NCBI GenBank assembly: GCA_001820685.1
Contig: MHQP01000007.1
Location: 2,114-43,554, forward strand
Length of the DNA stretch: 41,441 nt
Direction: 5' to 3'
DNA from: Candidatus Sungbacteria bacterium RIFCSPLOWO2_01_FULL_47_32
GTDB lineage: Bacteria; Patescibacteriota; Minisyncoccia; Sungbacterales; GWA2-42-14
The translations under genes and the position numbers were made by a program. The notes under the pieces are model-generated. The model searched no databases. It was not told the DNA's origin and worked only from the letters and a program-made list of their open reading frames with translations. This document shows, piece after piece, positions 7,311-14,474 of this stretch. Numbering within the stretch: the stretch's first letter is position 1; every line of letters starts with the position of its first letter.

Positions 7311-8027
7311 TTAATTTTTCTTTTTTGAGCCTGTAAAGCCTTTTACATGTGATACCCTCCACGCGTCTATCTTAGCGTGGTTGCCGGTCAAAAGCACCGA
7401 GGGAACTTTATATGCTTTCTTTTTATACGTGAACACCTCGGGGCGCGTGTACGCCGGGAGCCCCGGGCCGAATCTTGCTTCTTCAAGCGATTCCGATTTT
7501 CCGAGAAACTCGGGGATGTGACGCGAAACAGCGTCCATAAGAACCATCGCGGGTAGTTCTCCTCCCGTAAGAACGTAGGGACCCATGGATAAATTTTCAA
7601 TTTTTAATTTTGAATTTTCAATGATTTTTGTAACACGTTCATCGACTCCTTCATAATGGCCGGCTACCATAATGATATGGTCGTATTTTTCAGCCAAAGC
7701 TATTGCTATTTTGGAATTAAACTGCTTTCCTCCCGCTGAAAAAAGGATAATTTTTATACGTTTTCGTTTGGAAATTGAAAGTTGAGACTTGGAAATTTTC
7801 AAAATCGATTCCAGAGCCTTTATAATCGGCTCGACTTTGAGCACCATGCCTGGTCCTCCTCCATATGGCCGCTCGTCGACTTTAAAATGTTTTTTGTCTG
7901 CGGAGTACGCCCGGAGGTCGTGCACCCGAACGTCAACAAGCCCGCGCGCAATTCCGCGCTTTATCATGGACGTAGCCACGTAGCCATCGAACATCTTAGG
8001 AAAAATTGTGATGATATGGAATTGCAT
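7311..8027 (-). CDS. trmD: tRNA (guanine-N1)-methyltransferase
   Basis: TrmD methylates G37 of tRNAs, which prevents +1 frameshifting. The 238-residue protein has the SPOUT features: N-terminal FHIITIFPKMF, DERPYGGGPGMVLK near residues 50-64, VAGHYEGVDERV, and the trefoil-knot loop MGPYVLTGGELPAM. Start at ATG 8027 is preferred over an in-frame TTG at 8033. Two variable loops are filled by low-complexity segments (about residues 76-92 and 138-147) encoded by AT-rich repeat DNA; one shares 20-21 identical bases with the 16S V2 insertion. No Shine-Dalgarno is visible. The usual neighbours rpsP and rimM are absent here. Confidence 0.97.
   Translation of the reverse strand: MQFHIITIFPKMFDGYVATSMIKRGIARGLVDVRVHDLRAYSADKKHFKVDERPYGGGPGMVLKVEPIIKALESILKISKSQLSISKRKRIKIILFSAGGKQFNSKIAIALAEKYDHIIMVAGHYEGVDERVTKIIENSKLKIENLSMGPYVLTGGELPAMVLMDAVSRHIPEFLGKSESLEEARFGPGLPAYTRPEVFTYKKKAYKVPSVLLTGNHAKIDAWRVSHVKGFTGSKKKN
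7591..7621 (-). repeat. AT-rich repeat element inside the trmD coding sequence
   Basis: The plus strand from 7591 shares AAATTTTCAATTTTTAATTT with the 16S V2 insertion (from 2270). In frame it encodes part of ENSKLKIENL in a loop of TrmD just before the knot. A second A/T-rich segment at about 7765-7802 encodes KISKSQLSISKRK. Confidence 0.7.
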
Positions 8028-8055
8028 TGACAATTTATTATCTTCACTATATTCT
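8027..8055 (+). promoter_or_regulatory. Promoter of the 8093 gene, overlapping the trmD start
   Basis: TTGACA at 8027-8032; -10 either TATTCT (8050-8055, spacer 17) or TATATT (8048-8053, spacer 15). The -35 abuts the trmD start codon on the other strand. Confidence 0.6.
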
Positions 8056-8092
8056 TTTTTCAGAACCTTTAATAACTTTGAATGAGGTTTTC

Positions 8093-8401
8093 ATGCAAGA
8101 CCGCTTTGGGATATATCTATCAATTGAAACATCAAAAGGCACAATTACAATTCCCTTGGAGCGTGCTATTGAACGAATATTGTATGACACTCACCCCGCG
8201 TATCTTCCAACAGCAGAACGTCTCTGCCAAATCCTCAAATCCAAGGCATTGGACGGGAATAAAATCCTGACCATTAAGGCTGTCGACCAGGCGCTGAAGC
8301 TTCTTGTATGTAATAAAAGGATAATAGAAGTTCGCGTTGATGGAGCAGTATATTACGCCTGGCCACTTCGCCGCGAAGATAGCTTTACTTTTGACCTGTA
8401 G
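8093..8401 (+). CDS. Small hypothetical protein, possible winged-helix fold
   Basis: A 102-residue protein beginning MQDRFGIYLS. Predicted layout is strand, helix (PLERAIERIL), helix (TAERLCQILKSKAL), helix (TIKAVDQALKLLV), then two strands IIEVRVDG and AVYYAWPL, which resembles a winged helix-turn-helix, but no family was recognised. GAGG lies five bases before the ATG at 8093; an upstream in-frame TTG at 8027 lies in the promoter. It interrupts the common khpA-trmD neighbourhood on the opposite strand and is followed four bases later by another small gene. Confidence 0.6.
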   Translation: MQDRFGIYLSIETSKGTITIPLERAIERILYDTHPAYLPTAERLCQILKSKALDGNKILTIKAVDQALKLLVCNKRIIEVRVDGAVYYAWPLRREDSFTFDL

Positions 8402-8404
8402 CCC

Positions 8405-8620
8405 ATGCGGCACATAAAGAATCCCGTCTTTTGTGCTTCATGCGGTGCTGTTCTTTCAGAAGGCATTATCTGTCGAACAAACGTCAATCGAGAACTCATC
8501 CACTATGCCTGCCCAATACCGCCCAGTAAAGAAACGGGAAGCCCAATCCCCGCAAGTGGTTTGAACGGAAAAGATGAAAGTCAAAAATTCCACGAAGAAG
8601 GCACTCCTGCCGGCGCGTAA
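8405..8620 (+). CDS. Small Cys-containing hypothetical protein
   Basis: A 71-residue protein, MRHIKNPVFC..., with a CASCG knuckle near residues 10-14, a further Cys at about 22 and another in YACPIPP, so a zinc ribbon is possible. The C-terminal half is low complexity and likely disordered. It starts four bases after the preceding stop and is probably translated from the same transcript. The stop codon lies in the loop of a short terminator, which supports the frame. No clear Shine-Dalgarno of its own. Confidence 0.5.
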   Translation: MRHIKNPVFCASCGAVLSEGIICRTNVNRELIHYACPIPPSKETGSPIPASGLNGKDESQKFHEEGTPAGA

Positions 8621-8634
8621 CTGCGCTTTTTTAT
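8613..8634 (+). terminator. Short intrinsic terminator with a stop codon in its loop
   Basis: GCGCG / TGCGC arms around TAAC, followed by TTTTTTATTT. The TAA at 8618-8620 ends the preceding frame. Confidence 0.6.
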
Positions 8635-8687
8635 TTACTCTCATCTGGAGCCTGAACCCCTTTAACTGTACCGCATCCGGACACAAC

Positions 8688-8718
8688 AACAAAATCCCCT
8701 TCGAAAGGGGATTTTGTT
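8688..8718 (-). terminator. Strong hairpin downstream of khpA
   Basis: Perfect 12-bp arms AACAAAATCCCC / GGGGATTTTGTT with a seven-base loop. T-rich sequence on both sides allows it to act in either direction. The 8621-8823 stretch holds no other feature I can support. Confidence 0.55.
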
Positions 8719-8823
8719 CTTTGCTTTCTCTTAGAGCTTCATCCTGCACCATATAAGAAATTATTGATGCAGGATTTCACTTAACGGCTGTCCGGCTTCG
8801 CGGTTTCCCGCTTGCCTCACAGG

Positions 8824-9150
8824 CTAGAGTTTCAAGTCGTCGACAACTTCGTCAACAGAGGTTCTGCGTTCCATCCTTGGACCGCGGCCTCCTTCCGGCT
8901 CTTCAATCTTCAGGTTTACGCGGGCATTGTTTTTCAATCCCACAACCCGGAGCAAAGAGCGGATAGCCTTTGCGGTGTTGCCGTTCCGTCCGATAACCTG
9001 CCCCATATCTTCGGCATGTACCTTGAGAGTCAAAAGAACTCCCATCTCGTCAACTTTCCGGTCGACTTTGACGTCGTCCGAGTGGTCAACGAGGGACTTC
9101 ACGACATACTCCAAAAATTCCGCATCGGTATGTGTTCCGCCTCGTGTCAT
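8824..9150 (-). CDS. khpA: KH-domain RNA-binding protein KhpA
   Basis: A 108-residue KH protein. The domain runs from EFLEYVVKSLVDHSDDV to NLKIEEP, with the GxxG loop in GQVIGRNGNTAKAIRSLL (about residues 50-67). KhpA binds structured RNAs, often with KhpB, and in Gram-positive bacteria affects cell elongation and translation. The gene is usually between rpsP and rimM-trmD; here trmD lies downstream but two opposite-strand genes separate them. AAGGTGAG lies 11 bases before the ATG. The charged C-terminal tail (EGGRGPRMERR) is an extension beyond the KH fold. Confidence 0.92.
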   Translation of the reverse strand: MTRGGTHTDAEFLEYVVKSLVDHSDDVKVDRKVDEMGVLLTLKVHAEDMGQVIGRNGNTAKAIRSLLRVVGLKNNARVNLKIEEPEGGRGPRMERRTSVDEVVDDLKL

Positions 9151-9220
9151 ACTGGTAATCGCTCACCTTCCGCGAATATTCTCTATTTTTCGATACAGAA
9201 ATTCGTGAAAGACTTGCGTA

Positions 9221-9343
9221 TCTAGAAAAAGTAGTTCGACCGTTCCCCGCATTCATGAACACAGGGTTTCAAGCCTTATTCCAGCAGCGCTGGACTTACG
9301 GGGATCCCTTCTCCTACCCCCTTCTGGCATTAACTACCGTACA
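9221..9343 (-). ncRNA. Candidate small structured RNA with its own promoter
   Basis: No reading frame covers this interval, yet a strong promoter stands upstream and a TTTTTC run ends it. Pairings on the minus strand: outer stem GTAGTT / AACTAC directly before the T run, a middle stem GATCCCCG / CGGGGAAC, and an inner hairpin CCAGC / GCTGG. The long asymmetric internal loops recall 6S-type RNAs, but the closing stem is short. It lacks the SRP RNA, RNase P and tmRNA consensus sequences. It could instead be a leader of khpA with an attenuator. Confidence 0.5.
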
Positions 9344-9349
9344 AAATCA

Positions 9350-9377
9350 ATTATAGCAAAATTGCGGACAAAGTCAA
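9350..9377 (-). promoter_or_regulatory. Strong promoter for the small RNA or khpA
   Basis: Minus strand TTGACT (9372-9377), 16-base spacer, TATAAT (9350-9355). Transcription would begin near 9343. Confidence 0.8.
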
Positions 9378-9381
9378 GTTT

Positions 9382-9404
9382 AAAAAAAGAGCCCCATTGG
9401 AGCT
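9382..9404 (-). terminator. Intrinsic terminator
   Basis: Arms AGCTCC / GGGGCT directly after the TAA of the next gene, followed by a T run on the minus strand. Confidence 0.8.
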
Positions 9405-9899
9405 TTAACGTCTATGATATCCGGCTTTTTGAAAGAGATTCGTGAAGAATTCGGTTATTTCACCGTCAACCTTCGGACAGCGTGATTTCATAAAGCTCTC
9501 TATATCGGACAAAACCTCTTTCGCCACTGTGTAGTCCTCTGCGCTCTTCCAATCAAACTTGGTCCATTTTTCCTTACCCGGAGAGTTATCGGGGTAAGGG
9601 CGATAAACTGAAAAGAAAGAAAGAACATCATTTGTTGTGACAACATGAACATACCAGACGCTAACAACACTAAACACAAAAATATATTCGAACGACTTAG
9701 CGCCATATTCTGCTTTTCCATACACCGAAACCTCTGCCTTCCTCCCATCTCCATCGACCCAACACACCGATGAGTACTTATACGGCCATGCGCTGTAATC
9801 AGGAAGGTTCGGCTTCACAACAGTAATCTTTGCAGAAATAGGCATGGTTAGAGAAAAAAGAAGAAAAGATACAATTAAAAGAACCAGGACCCTTTTCAT
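9405..9899 (-). CDS. Exported hypothetical protein
   Basis: A 164-residue protein starting MKRVLVLLIV, with a typical signal peptide (residues 1-23, ending SLTMPISA). The mature part begins KITVVKPNLPDYSAWPYKYS and is rich in aromatic residues, with two cysteines (SVCWVDG and SRCPK) that could form a disulphide. AGGGA lies about seven bases before the ATG; an upstream in-frame start lacks a ribosome site. No family recognised. It ends just before a strong terminator. Confidence 0.7.
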   Translation of the reverse strand: MKRVLVLLIVSFLLFSLTMPISAKITVVKPNLPDYSAWPYKYSSVCWVDGDGRKAEVSVYGKAEYGAKSFEYIFVFSVVSVWYVHVVTTNDVLSFFSVYRPYPDNSPGKEKWTKFDWKSAEDYTVAKEVLSDIESFMKSRCPKVDGEITEFFTNLFQKAGYHRR

Positions 9900-10035
9900 G
9901 AGATTTCCCTTTTTTGAAGGTCTGTTCGAATACAATGGCATATAGTAAGGGTTGACGTCAATTCTTGACACGCGGACTTTTTCCCATTAGTCTTGACCAA
10001 TTCAATCTTTGAAAATCTAAAAAGACGCAACCAGC

Positions 10036-10344
10036 ATGAAAGCCAAGGACAATTCTATACGCGTATTTCTTATCGTCACTCGGCTTGCAACAAGCGAAGC
10101 TATCCGCGTTATCCAAAGCCCGCCGGTTGAAACCGTTTCGAGAGAAAAACTGCAGGCTGCATTCGCGCGTAAGTTCGATGAGCTTGTAAAAGAATACCCT
10201 CCGTTTGTTAAATCGGAATCGGGTTTTCCGGTGTTCACGCACGACCTCGCGTGGGGCCAAGGGACGAAAGATGAAATTTTTGGAAGTCTTTGCACGATAA
10301 AAAAACTGTACGACGTGGAACCGGAAGAATTGGTAATAGAATAA
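10036..10344 (+). CDS. Hypothetical protein
   Basis: A 102-residue soluble protein, MKAKDNSIRVFLIV..., with a central helical region (SREKLQAAFARKFDELVKEY) and an acidic C-terminus (YDVEPEELVIE). No family recognised. A weak AAAAAGACG precedes the start. TTGACA at about 9964 with TAGTCT 17 bases on could be its promoter. A strong terminator follows, which supports a monocistronic gene. Confidence 0.55.
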   Translation: MKAKDNSIRVFLIVTRLATSEAIRVIQSPPVETVSREKLQAAFARKFDELVKEYPPFVKSESGFPVFTHDLAWGQGTKDEIFGSLCTIKKLYDVEPEELVIE

Positions 10345-10350
10345 ACAAAA

Positions 10351-10374
10351 GACGGATTCCTCCGTCTTTTTTTA
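10351..10374 (+). terminator. Intrinsic terminator
   Basis: GACGGA TTCC TCCGTC followed by seven T. Confidence 0.9.
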
Positions 10375-10392
10375 TTACATGCTGTGGAGTCC

Positions 10393-10935
10393 TTAAAATG
10401 TAACCTGCGGAACCGCTTTCTCTCCTTCATCCATGTCGAAAAATTCCTCTTTTTTGAAACCAAAGTTGCTTGCAATAAGGTTTGTGGGGAATGTCTGCAC
10501 CTTAATGTTGTAATCGCGGACGTTGCCATTGTAGAAACGGCGGGCGGCCTGAATTTTGTTTTCGGTGTCTGACAGCTCTTGCTGAAGCGCGAGAAAATTC
10601 TGGTTCGCCTTGAGATCGGGGTATGCCTCGGCAACCGCAAATAACGTTTTTAGTGTGCTTGAAAGCATGTTTTCCGCTTTCGCTTTTTCGTCGTTCGTTT
10701 TAGCGCCCATCGCCGCGGCCCGCGCCTGAATGACGCTTTCCATTGTTTTGCTTTCATGCGTAGCATATCCCTTCACAGTTGAAACAACGTTCGGGATGAG
10801 GTCATACCGCCGCTTTAACTGAACTTCAATATCTGACCACGCCTCATGAATTCGCTGTTTTCCACGAACAAGGCCATTATATGCGAATATAAGCCAAAGA
10901 ACGATAACAGCAACTATTCCGATACCTATATACAT
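10393..10935 (-). CDS. lemA: LemA family protein
   Basis: A 180-residue LemA protein. One N-terminal membrane segment (residues 3-20) is followed by a long helical domain. Family features are NGLVRGKQRIHEAWSDIEVQLKRRYDLIPNVV, AEAYPDLKANQNFLALQQELSDTENKI and the RRFYNGNVRDYN segment. LemA proteins are membrane-anchored helical bundles of unknown biochemical role, common in CPR genomes, often next to a TPM or HtpX gene. Neither is seen here. Full length. Confidence 0.95.
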   Translation of the reverse strand: MYIGIGIVAVIVLWLIFAYNGLVRGKQRIHEAWSDIEVQLKRRYDLIPNVVSTVKGYATHESKTMESVIQARAAAMGAKTNDEKAKAENMLSSTLKTLFAVAEAYPDLKANQNFLALQQELSDTENKIQAARRFYNGNVRDYNIKVQTFPTNLIASNFGFKKEEFFDMDEGEKAVPQVTF

Positions 10936-11064
10936 AAAAGTAATAGCACACGCATTCTCAAAGGCCGTATTGCCAAGAGAAATGCTTGTGCCTAGTAGCT
11001 AAGAAATAACATACCTATTATAGCAGATTTTATTTGGTAGGCAATGGCAACCTACGGCGTGGGC

Positions 11065-11093
11065 TTGACATCCAAACAATATTTTCTTACTAT
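11065..11093 (+). promoter_or_regulatory. Promoter of the 11134 gene
   Basis: TTGACA (11065-11070), 17-base spacer, TACTAT (11088-11093). Confidence 0.75.
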
Positions 11094-11133
11094 AAGCACG
11101 GTCCTTTTTAAGCCCATAAGAGGGCAATCCGCC

Positions 11134-11352
11134 ATGAAGGGACTCATCGTTTTTGTCCTAGGCATGGTTTTTCTGGCCTTAGCGCTTATCCCAACATGGG
11201 GCTACCTGCTTGTTTATCATCTCCTTTCGCCGGAAGGATTCTGGCAAAAATTCGTCATTTTTGGCATAGGAGTCTACCTTCTCGGCGGAATACAAATCAT
11301 CTTGCTTGTTCTTTGTGTAGCTCTTGTTTGGGTAATGGCAACCAAAGGCTAG
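11134..11352 (+). CDS. Small two-TM membrane protein
   Basis: Unrecognised 72-residue protein from ATG 11134 (MKGLIVFVLG). Two hydrophobic segments (about residues 3-27 and 39-68) surround the short polar loop LSPEGFWQKF. GAGGG lies nine bases before this ATG; the longer reading from 11044 would start before the promoter. Own promoter and terminator. It belongs with the other solitary small membrane proteins of this window. Confidence 0.65.
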   Translation: MKGLIVFVLGMVFLALALIPTWGYLLVYHLLSPEGFWQKFVIFGIGVYLLGGIQIILLVLCVALVWVMATKG

Positions 11353-11362
11353 TTTCACTATT

Positions 11363-11388
11363 CCTCGCGATACGCGGGGATTTTTGTT
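11363..11388 (+). terminator. Intrinsic terminator
   Basis: Arms CCTCGCG / CGCGGGG, loop ATA, then ATTTTTGTTTTT. Confidence 0.85.
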
Positions 11389-11567
11389 TTTAAAAACCGA
11401 AACTTAAAAAATTATATTGACTTTAAAAATCCGATGTATTACAGCTTACAAAGCAGTTCATTGCATACATATGAGAAAAAAGGAAGTATGTAGCCCGAGT
11501 TTGGCTATCTTATCCCAGGCATTTCAGATCTACTAAAATTGGGTATCAGAAATTACGGTACTTCCAC

Positions 11568-11756
11568 TTGGAAGCTTCCGAGCTATCCAGCGTTGAGAGT
11601 GAGGCTATCCGCATAGTCCGGGCAACACGTTTTCCAAGACAACGCGTTGGTCTTTTTCTTCTAAAAAGCTATGTCGGAAAGATTGATATTCTCGAAATTA
11701 AAGAAAGGGTTTCGGAAATTTACGGAGAGAACAAAATTGTCCGCGGAAACCCATAA
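11568..11756 (+). CDS. Possible small protein
   Basis: A 62-residue frame from a TTG (MEASELSSVESEAIRIVRAT...), basic and helical, with no recognised family. Its support is indirect: a strong terminator follows within 20 bases and TTGACT near 11418 may be part of an upstream promoter. The frame is open upstream to about 11480 but has no ATG or good ribosome site, so the start is doubtful. Apart from this, 11389-11567 shows nothing I can name. Confidence 0.3.
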   Translation: MEASELSSVESEAIRIVRATRFPRQRVGLFLLKSYVGKIDILEIKERVSEIYGENKIVRGNP

Positions 11757-11772
11757 TCAAAACAATTCCAAC

Positions 11773-11798
11773 AGCGCGACAACTTCGCGCTTTTTTTA
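11773..11798 (+). terminator. Intrinsic terminator
   Basis: Arms AGCGCGA / TCGCGCT with a five-base loop and seven T. Confidence 0.85.
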
Positions 11799-11803
11799 TA
11801 AAC

Positions 11804-11980
11804 TAAAACCGCCCAGATGGCCATCGGAGCGGTTTTTCTTTCCTTTAGTAAACTCTGCCATGCGAGAAAAACGTGCTATCAAAAACGCTCGAGAGCGTTT
11901 GCGGGCACGGTGGCCGCCGAAGGCGGCCGAGCAAACGCGAACGGCGAGTTCAAAATCCGCGCTGGGGATTTTGAACGTTT
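11804..11980 (-). terminator. Cluster of hairpins downstream of groEL
   Basis: Reading away from groEL: a stem with arms TTCAAAATCC / GGATTTTGAA (about 11950-11976), GCCGCC / GGCGGC within GTTTGC / GCAAAC (about 11896-11937), AACGCTC / GAGCGTT followed by TTTG (about 11884-11900), and AAAACCGC / GCGGTTTT (about 11806-11839). Together they likely end the groES-groEL transcript; the last can work in both directions. No gene in 11800-12000. Confidence 0.6.
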
Positions 11981-12000
11981 TTTGAAAGCATTTTTTCGAG

Positions 12001-13683
12001 CTAATAGTCCATACCCATTCCTCCCATTCCTCCCGGCGGCATTGCGGGCACTGATGATTCCTTCTTCGGAAGTTCCGTAACGACGGCTTCCATCGTAAGA
12101 AACATTGCCGCAACCGACACCGCGTTCTCAAGCGCCATGCGCGTAACTTTCACGGGGTCGACAATTCCGGCTTTTACCATGTCGGGAATAATTTTATCGT
12201 TCAGCGCGTCGTATCCAGCTTGTGATTTTGAGTCTTGGCGCAGTATATCTTTCACCCTTGAAACTATCTCACCGTCGCGCTTTCCCGCGTTTGCCGCGAT
12301 TTGAGCCATCGGCTCTTCAAGAGCGCGCATAAGAATTTTCCAGGCGGTTCCCATTTCCATCGAAGCTTTTGCTTTTTTCTCGGCAGGAACTTTTTCCAAG
12401 TCACTTTCGGCGTTCACAACCGCGCGAAGATAGGCCGCGCCTCCTCCAGGCACAACACCTTCGGCAAGGGCCGCTTTTGTCGCGGCCACCGCGTCTTCAA
12501 GCTTCAACTTCATATATTTCATTTCCGTTTCGGTTGCGGCTCCGACTTTGATGATTGCGACTCCTCCGGAAAGTTTTGCGATTCTCTCCTGAAGTTTTTC
12601 TTTGTCGAATTCCGATGTGGTGCGCTCAAGCTGTCCTTTCAACTGCGAAGCGCGTTTGTCGATATCCTGCTTTTTGCCTGCTCCGTCAACAATGGTCGTA
12701 TTGTCTTTGTCGGCAACAACTCTGCGGGCCTTCCCAAGCATTTCAAGTTCAACGGTCTGAAGCTTCAACCCGACTTCTTCCGTGATAACTTTCCCGCCCG
12801 TAACAATCGCGATGTCTTCGAGCATTTCCTTCCTTCTGTCCCCGAAACCCGGGGCCTTGATGGCAAGCGCGTTAAATCCTCCGCGGAGGCGGTTTACAAC
12901 GAGGGTTGCAAGCGCGTCTCCGTCGACATCATCAGCAATGATAACAAGGTCCTTTTTTCCGGATTTCGCGAGCTTTTCCAAAAGCGGCAAAATATCCTGA
13001 ATTGACGAGATCTTTTTGTCTGTAATAAGAATCGGGGCATCCGCCATAACGGCTTCCATCCTTTCGGCGTTCGTTACCATGTACGGAGAAACGTATCCGC
13101 GGTCGAACTGTAGACCCTCAACAACTTCTTTTTCGATTCCCGTCCCTTGGGATTCCTCAACCGTAATTGCTCCGTCTTTTCCGACTTTTTCGATCGCTTC
13201 GGCGATAATTTTCCCGAATTCTTCGGATTCGGCTGAAATAGTCGCAACCTGCGTTATTTCCTCTTTGGTCTTTACTGGCCGCGCGACTTTCTTCATCTCT
13301 TCGACAATGCTTTTAGAAGCGGCCTCAAGCTCTTTCCGAAGAGTCACGGCGTTCACTCCGGCGGCGGCATACTTCAAGCCCTCTGAAATAATGGCCTGCG
13401 CCAAAACCGTTGCGGTTGTTGTTCCGTCGCCTACTTTGTCGTTCGTTTTAGACGCAACCTCCTTTAAAAGTTCTGCTCCGAGATTTTCAAACTTGTCTTC
13501 AAGGTCTATTTCTTTTGCGATTGTAACACCATCATTCGTGATGGTTGGAGCGCCGTATCCGCGGTCAAGCAGAACATTCCGCCCCTTCGGCCCGAGCGTT
13601 ACCTTAACCGCGTTTGCGAGTATATCGGCTCCTCTACGTACAGCCTGCCGCGCTTTTTCGCTGAACAATAGTTGTTTTGCCAT
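12001..13683 (-). CDS. groEL: Chaperonin GroEL
   Basis: A 560-residue GroEL, the 14-mer folding chamber of the cytoplasm. [20 protein letters not shown] opens the equatorial domain, [13 protein letters not shown] and the ATP-binding [12 protein letters not shown] follow, and the C-terminus ends [10 protein letters not shown], the usual Gly-Met tail. Start at 13683 fits the family. An in-frame ATG at 13732, with a much better ribosome site, would add a 17-residue extension. Both starts lie next to or inside strong hairpins (13681-13883). Transcribed with groES from the promoter and CIRCE at 14544-14604. Stop is TAG. Confidence 0.98.
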   Translation of the reverse strand: MAKQLLFSEKARQAVRRGADILANAVKVTLGPKGRNVLLDRGYGAPTITNDGVTIAKEIDLEDKFENLGAELLKEVASKTNDKVGDGTTTATVLAQAIISEGLKYAAAGVNAVTLRKELEAASKSIVEEMKKVARPVKTKEEITQVATISAESEEFGKIIAEAIEKVGKDGAITVEESQGTGIEKEVVEGLQFDRGYVSPYMVTNAERMEAVMADAPILITDKKISSIQDILPLLEKLAKSGKKDLVIIADDVDGDALATLVVNRLRGGFNALAIKAPGFGDRRKEMLEDIAIVTGGKVITEEVGLKLQTVELEMLGKARRVVADKDNTTIVDGAGKKQDIDKRASQLKGQLERTTSEFDKEKLQERIAKLSGGVAIIKVGAATETEMKYMKLKLEDAVAATKAALAEGVVPGGGAAYLRAVVNAESDLEKVPAEKKAKASMEMGTAWKILMRALEEPMAQIAANAGKRDGEIVSRVKDILRQDSKSQAGYDALNDKIIPDMVKAGIVDPVKVTRMALENAVSVAAMFLTMEAVVTELPKKESSVPAMPPGGMGGMGMDY

Positions 13684-13732
13684 GATTGCCTGAATTTTAG
13701 AGTGAAGCGAATAAAATTCAGCTGCAATCATG
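13681..13732 (-). promoter_or_regulatory. Hairpin covering the groEL start codon
   Basis: On the minus strand, CATGATTGC-AG-CTGAATTTTA pairs perfectly with TAAAATTCAG-GCAATCATG over 19 bp, leaving a two-base AG bulge and a 12-base loop. The 3' arm holds the CAGG ribosome site and the ATG of groEL. In mRNA this would block translation initiation at 13683 until melted or displaced. Confidence 0.75.
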
Positions 13733-13735
13733 AGC

Positions 13736-13883
13736 ACCCCTCTCCAATTTTGCCGCAGTAACTAAAGGGAAAGTTGGAAAAAGATGTTCATGATGAGCTT
13801 TTGCGAAACGCGTGGCCGGATAGGCCATCCCTCTTCGGGCGAAGCGTTTCACCATGGTACGCCTTCCAAAATTGGAGAGGGGT
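13736..13883 (-). promoter_or_regulatory. Long inverted repeat with internal hairpins in the groES-groEL spacer
   Basis: Perfect 17-bp arms at 13867-13883 and 13736-13752 enclose 114 nt. The 3' arm contains GGAGAGGGG, a strong Shine-Dalgarno for the in-frame ATG at 13732, so that site is also hidden. Inside are a further stem GAAACGC / GCGTTTC (13805-13811 and 13844-13850) and a TGGCC / GGCCA hairpin, giving a branched fold. Confidence 0.75.
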
Positions 13884-13910
13884 AGCCATTCCGCTTCTCT
13901 AAAAAATAAT

Positions 13911-14213
13911 TTATTCTTCAATAATCCCCATAATGTCTTCTTCCTTCGCGATGAGATATTCTTTCTCGTCGACCTTAATTTCATTCGGGCCGTACTTCGT
14001 AAAAAGCACGATGTCCCCCACCCTGACGTTCATCGGAGCGACCTTGCCCGTCTCAAGCATCTTGCCCGCGCCCACCGCGACCACCTTTCCTTTTTCCGGG
14101 CGCTCTTTGGAAACCGTGTCGGGGAGATAAATTCCCGATTTTGTTTTTTCCTTGTCTTTTTCGAGGGGCTCTATCAAGACCCGGTCCCCCAGGGGTCGTA
14201 TGTTACTTTTCAT
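13911..14213 (-). CDS. groES: Co-chaperonin GroES
   Basis: A 100-residue GroES, the heptameric lid of GroEL. IRPLGDRVLIEPLEKDKEKTKSGIYLPDT covers the first strands and the mobile loop that contacts GroEL, followed by KGKVVAVGAGK and the C-terminal VDEKEYLIAKEEDIMGIIE. It is first in the groES-groEL operon, with a long 355-nt leader. No Shine-Dalgarno stands before the ATG, only an A-rich stretch. Confidence 0.98.
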   Translation of the reverse strand: MKSNIRPLGDRVLIEPLEKDKEKTKSGIYLPDTVSKERPEKGKVVAVGAGKMLETGKVAPMNVRVGDIVLFTKYGPNEIKVDEKEYLIAKEEDIMGIIEE

Positions 14214-14221
14214 ATTTTTTA

Positions 14222-14297
14222 TTAGAATTATAAATGATGAATGCTGAATGCCTTTGCTTTGCGCAGGCAGGCGTTCATGATTCAGAATTTATAACAT
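14222..14297 (-). repeat. Imperfect inverted repeat just upstream of groES
   Basis: About 25-nt arms (TTATAAATTCTGAATCATGA... against the complement of ...TGAATGCTGAATGCC) with several mismatches flank TGCCTGCGCAAAGC. It resembles dispersed palindromes of the ATTCTGAATCATGA type and would form a hairpin at the end of the groES leader. Confidence 0.5.
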
Positions 14298-14366
14298 TTA
14301 ATTTATCTGCTCACGGTCTGGTATGAAATGGGTGTAGACTAAGATTTACCTGTTATAAAGCATTCT

Positions 14367-14406
14367 CGTACCCGACCAATAAAAAATAATAGAGGGGTAT
14401 ACCATT
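14367..14406 (-). promoter_or_regulatory. Leader RNA motif, copy B
   Basis: Minus strand GGTATACCC...GGTCGGGTACGAG. Outer stem UACCC / GGGUA, small internal loop, weak A/U inner stem. It matches copy A (14475-14512) at both ends and shares GGTCGGGTAC with the 16S leader. Confidence 0.55.
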
Positions 14407-14474
14407 TTATATATTTATGTAATGTCTGGTACAAGAAACTTATAGAACACGAGTCACATCTCACAAGCATTGCT

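Noticed and set aside
9221-9343. SRP (4.5S) RNA, RNase P RNA or tmRNA
   Set aside because: The conserved GGAAG/AGCAGCC loop of SRP RNA, the RNase P core and the tRNA-like ends of tmRNA are all absent.
12301-13693. Long plus-strand ORFs opposite groEL (up to 234 codons)
   Set aside because: Antisense shadows of a strongly biased coding sequence, with low-complexity Ser/Phe-rich translations.
13681-13883. MITE or other transposable element in the groES-groEL spacer
   Set aside because: The 17-bp terminal inverted repeats fit, but no target duplication or second copy is visible and the arm overlaps a functional ribosome site, so regulatory structure is the simpler reading.
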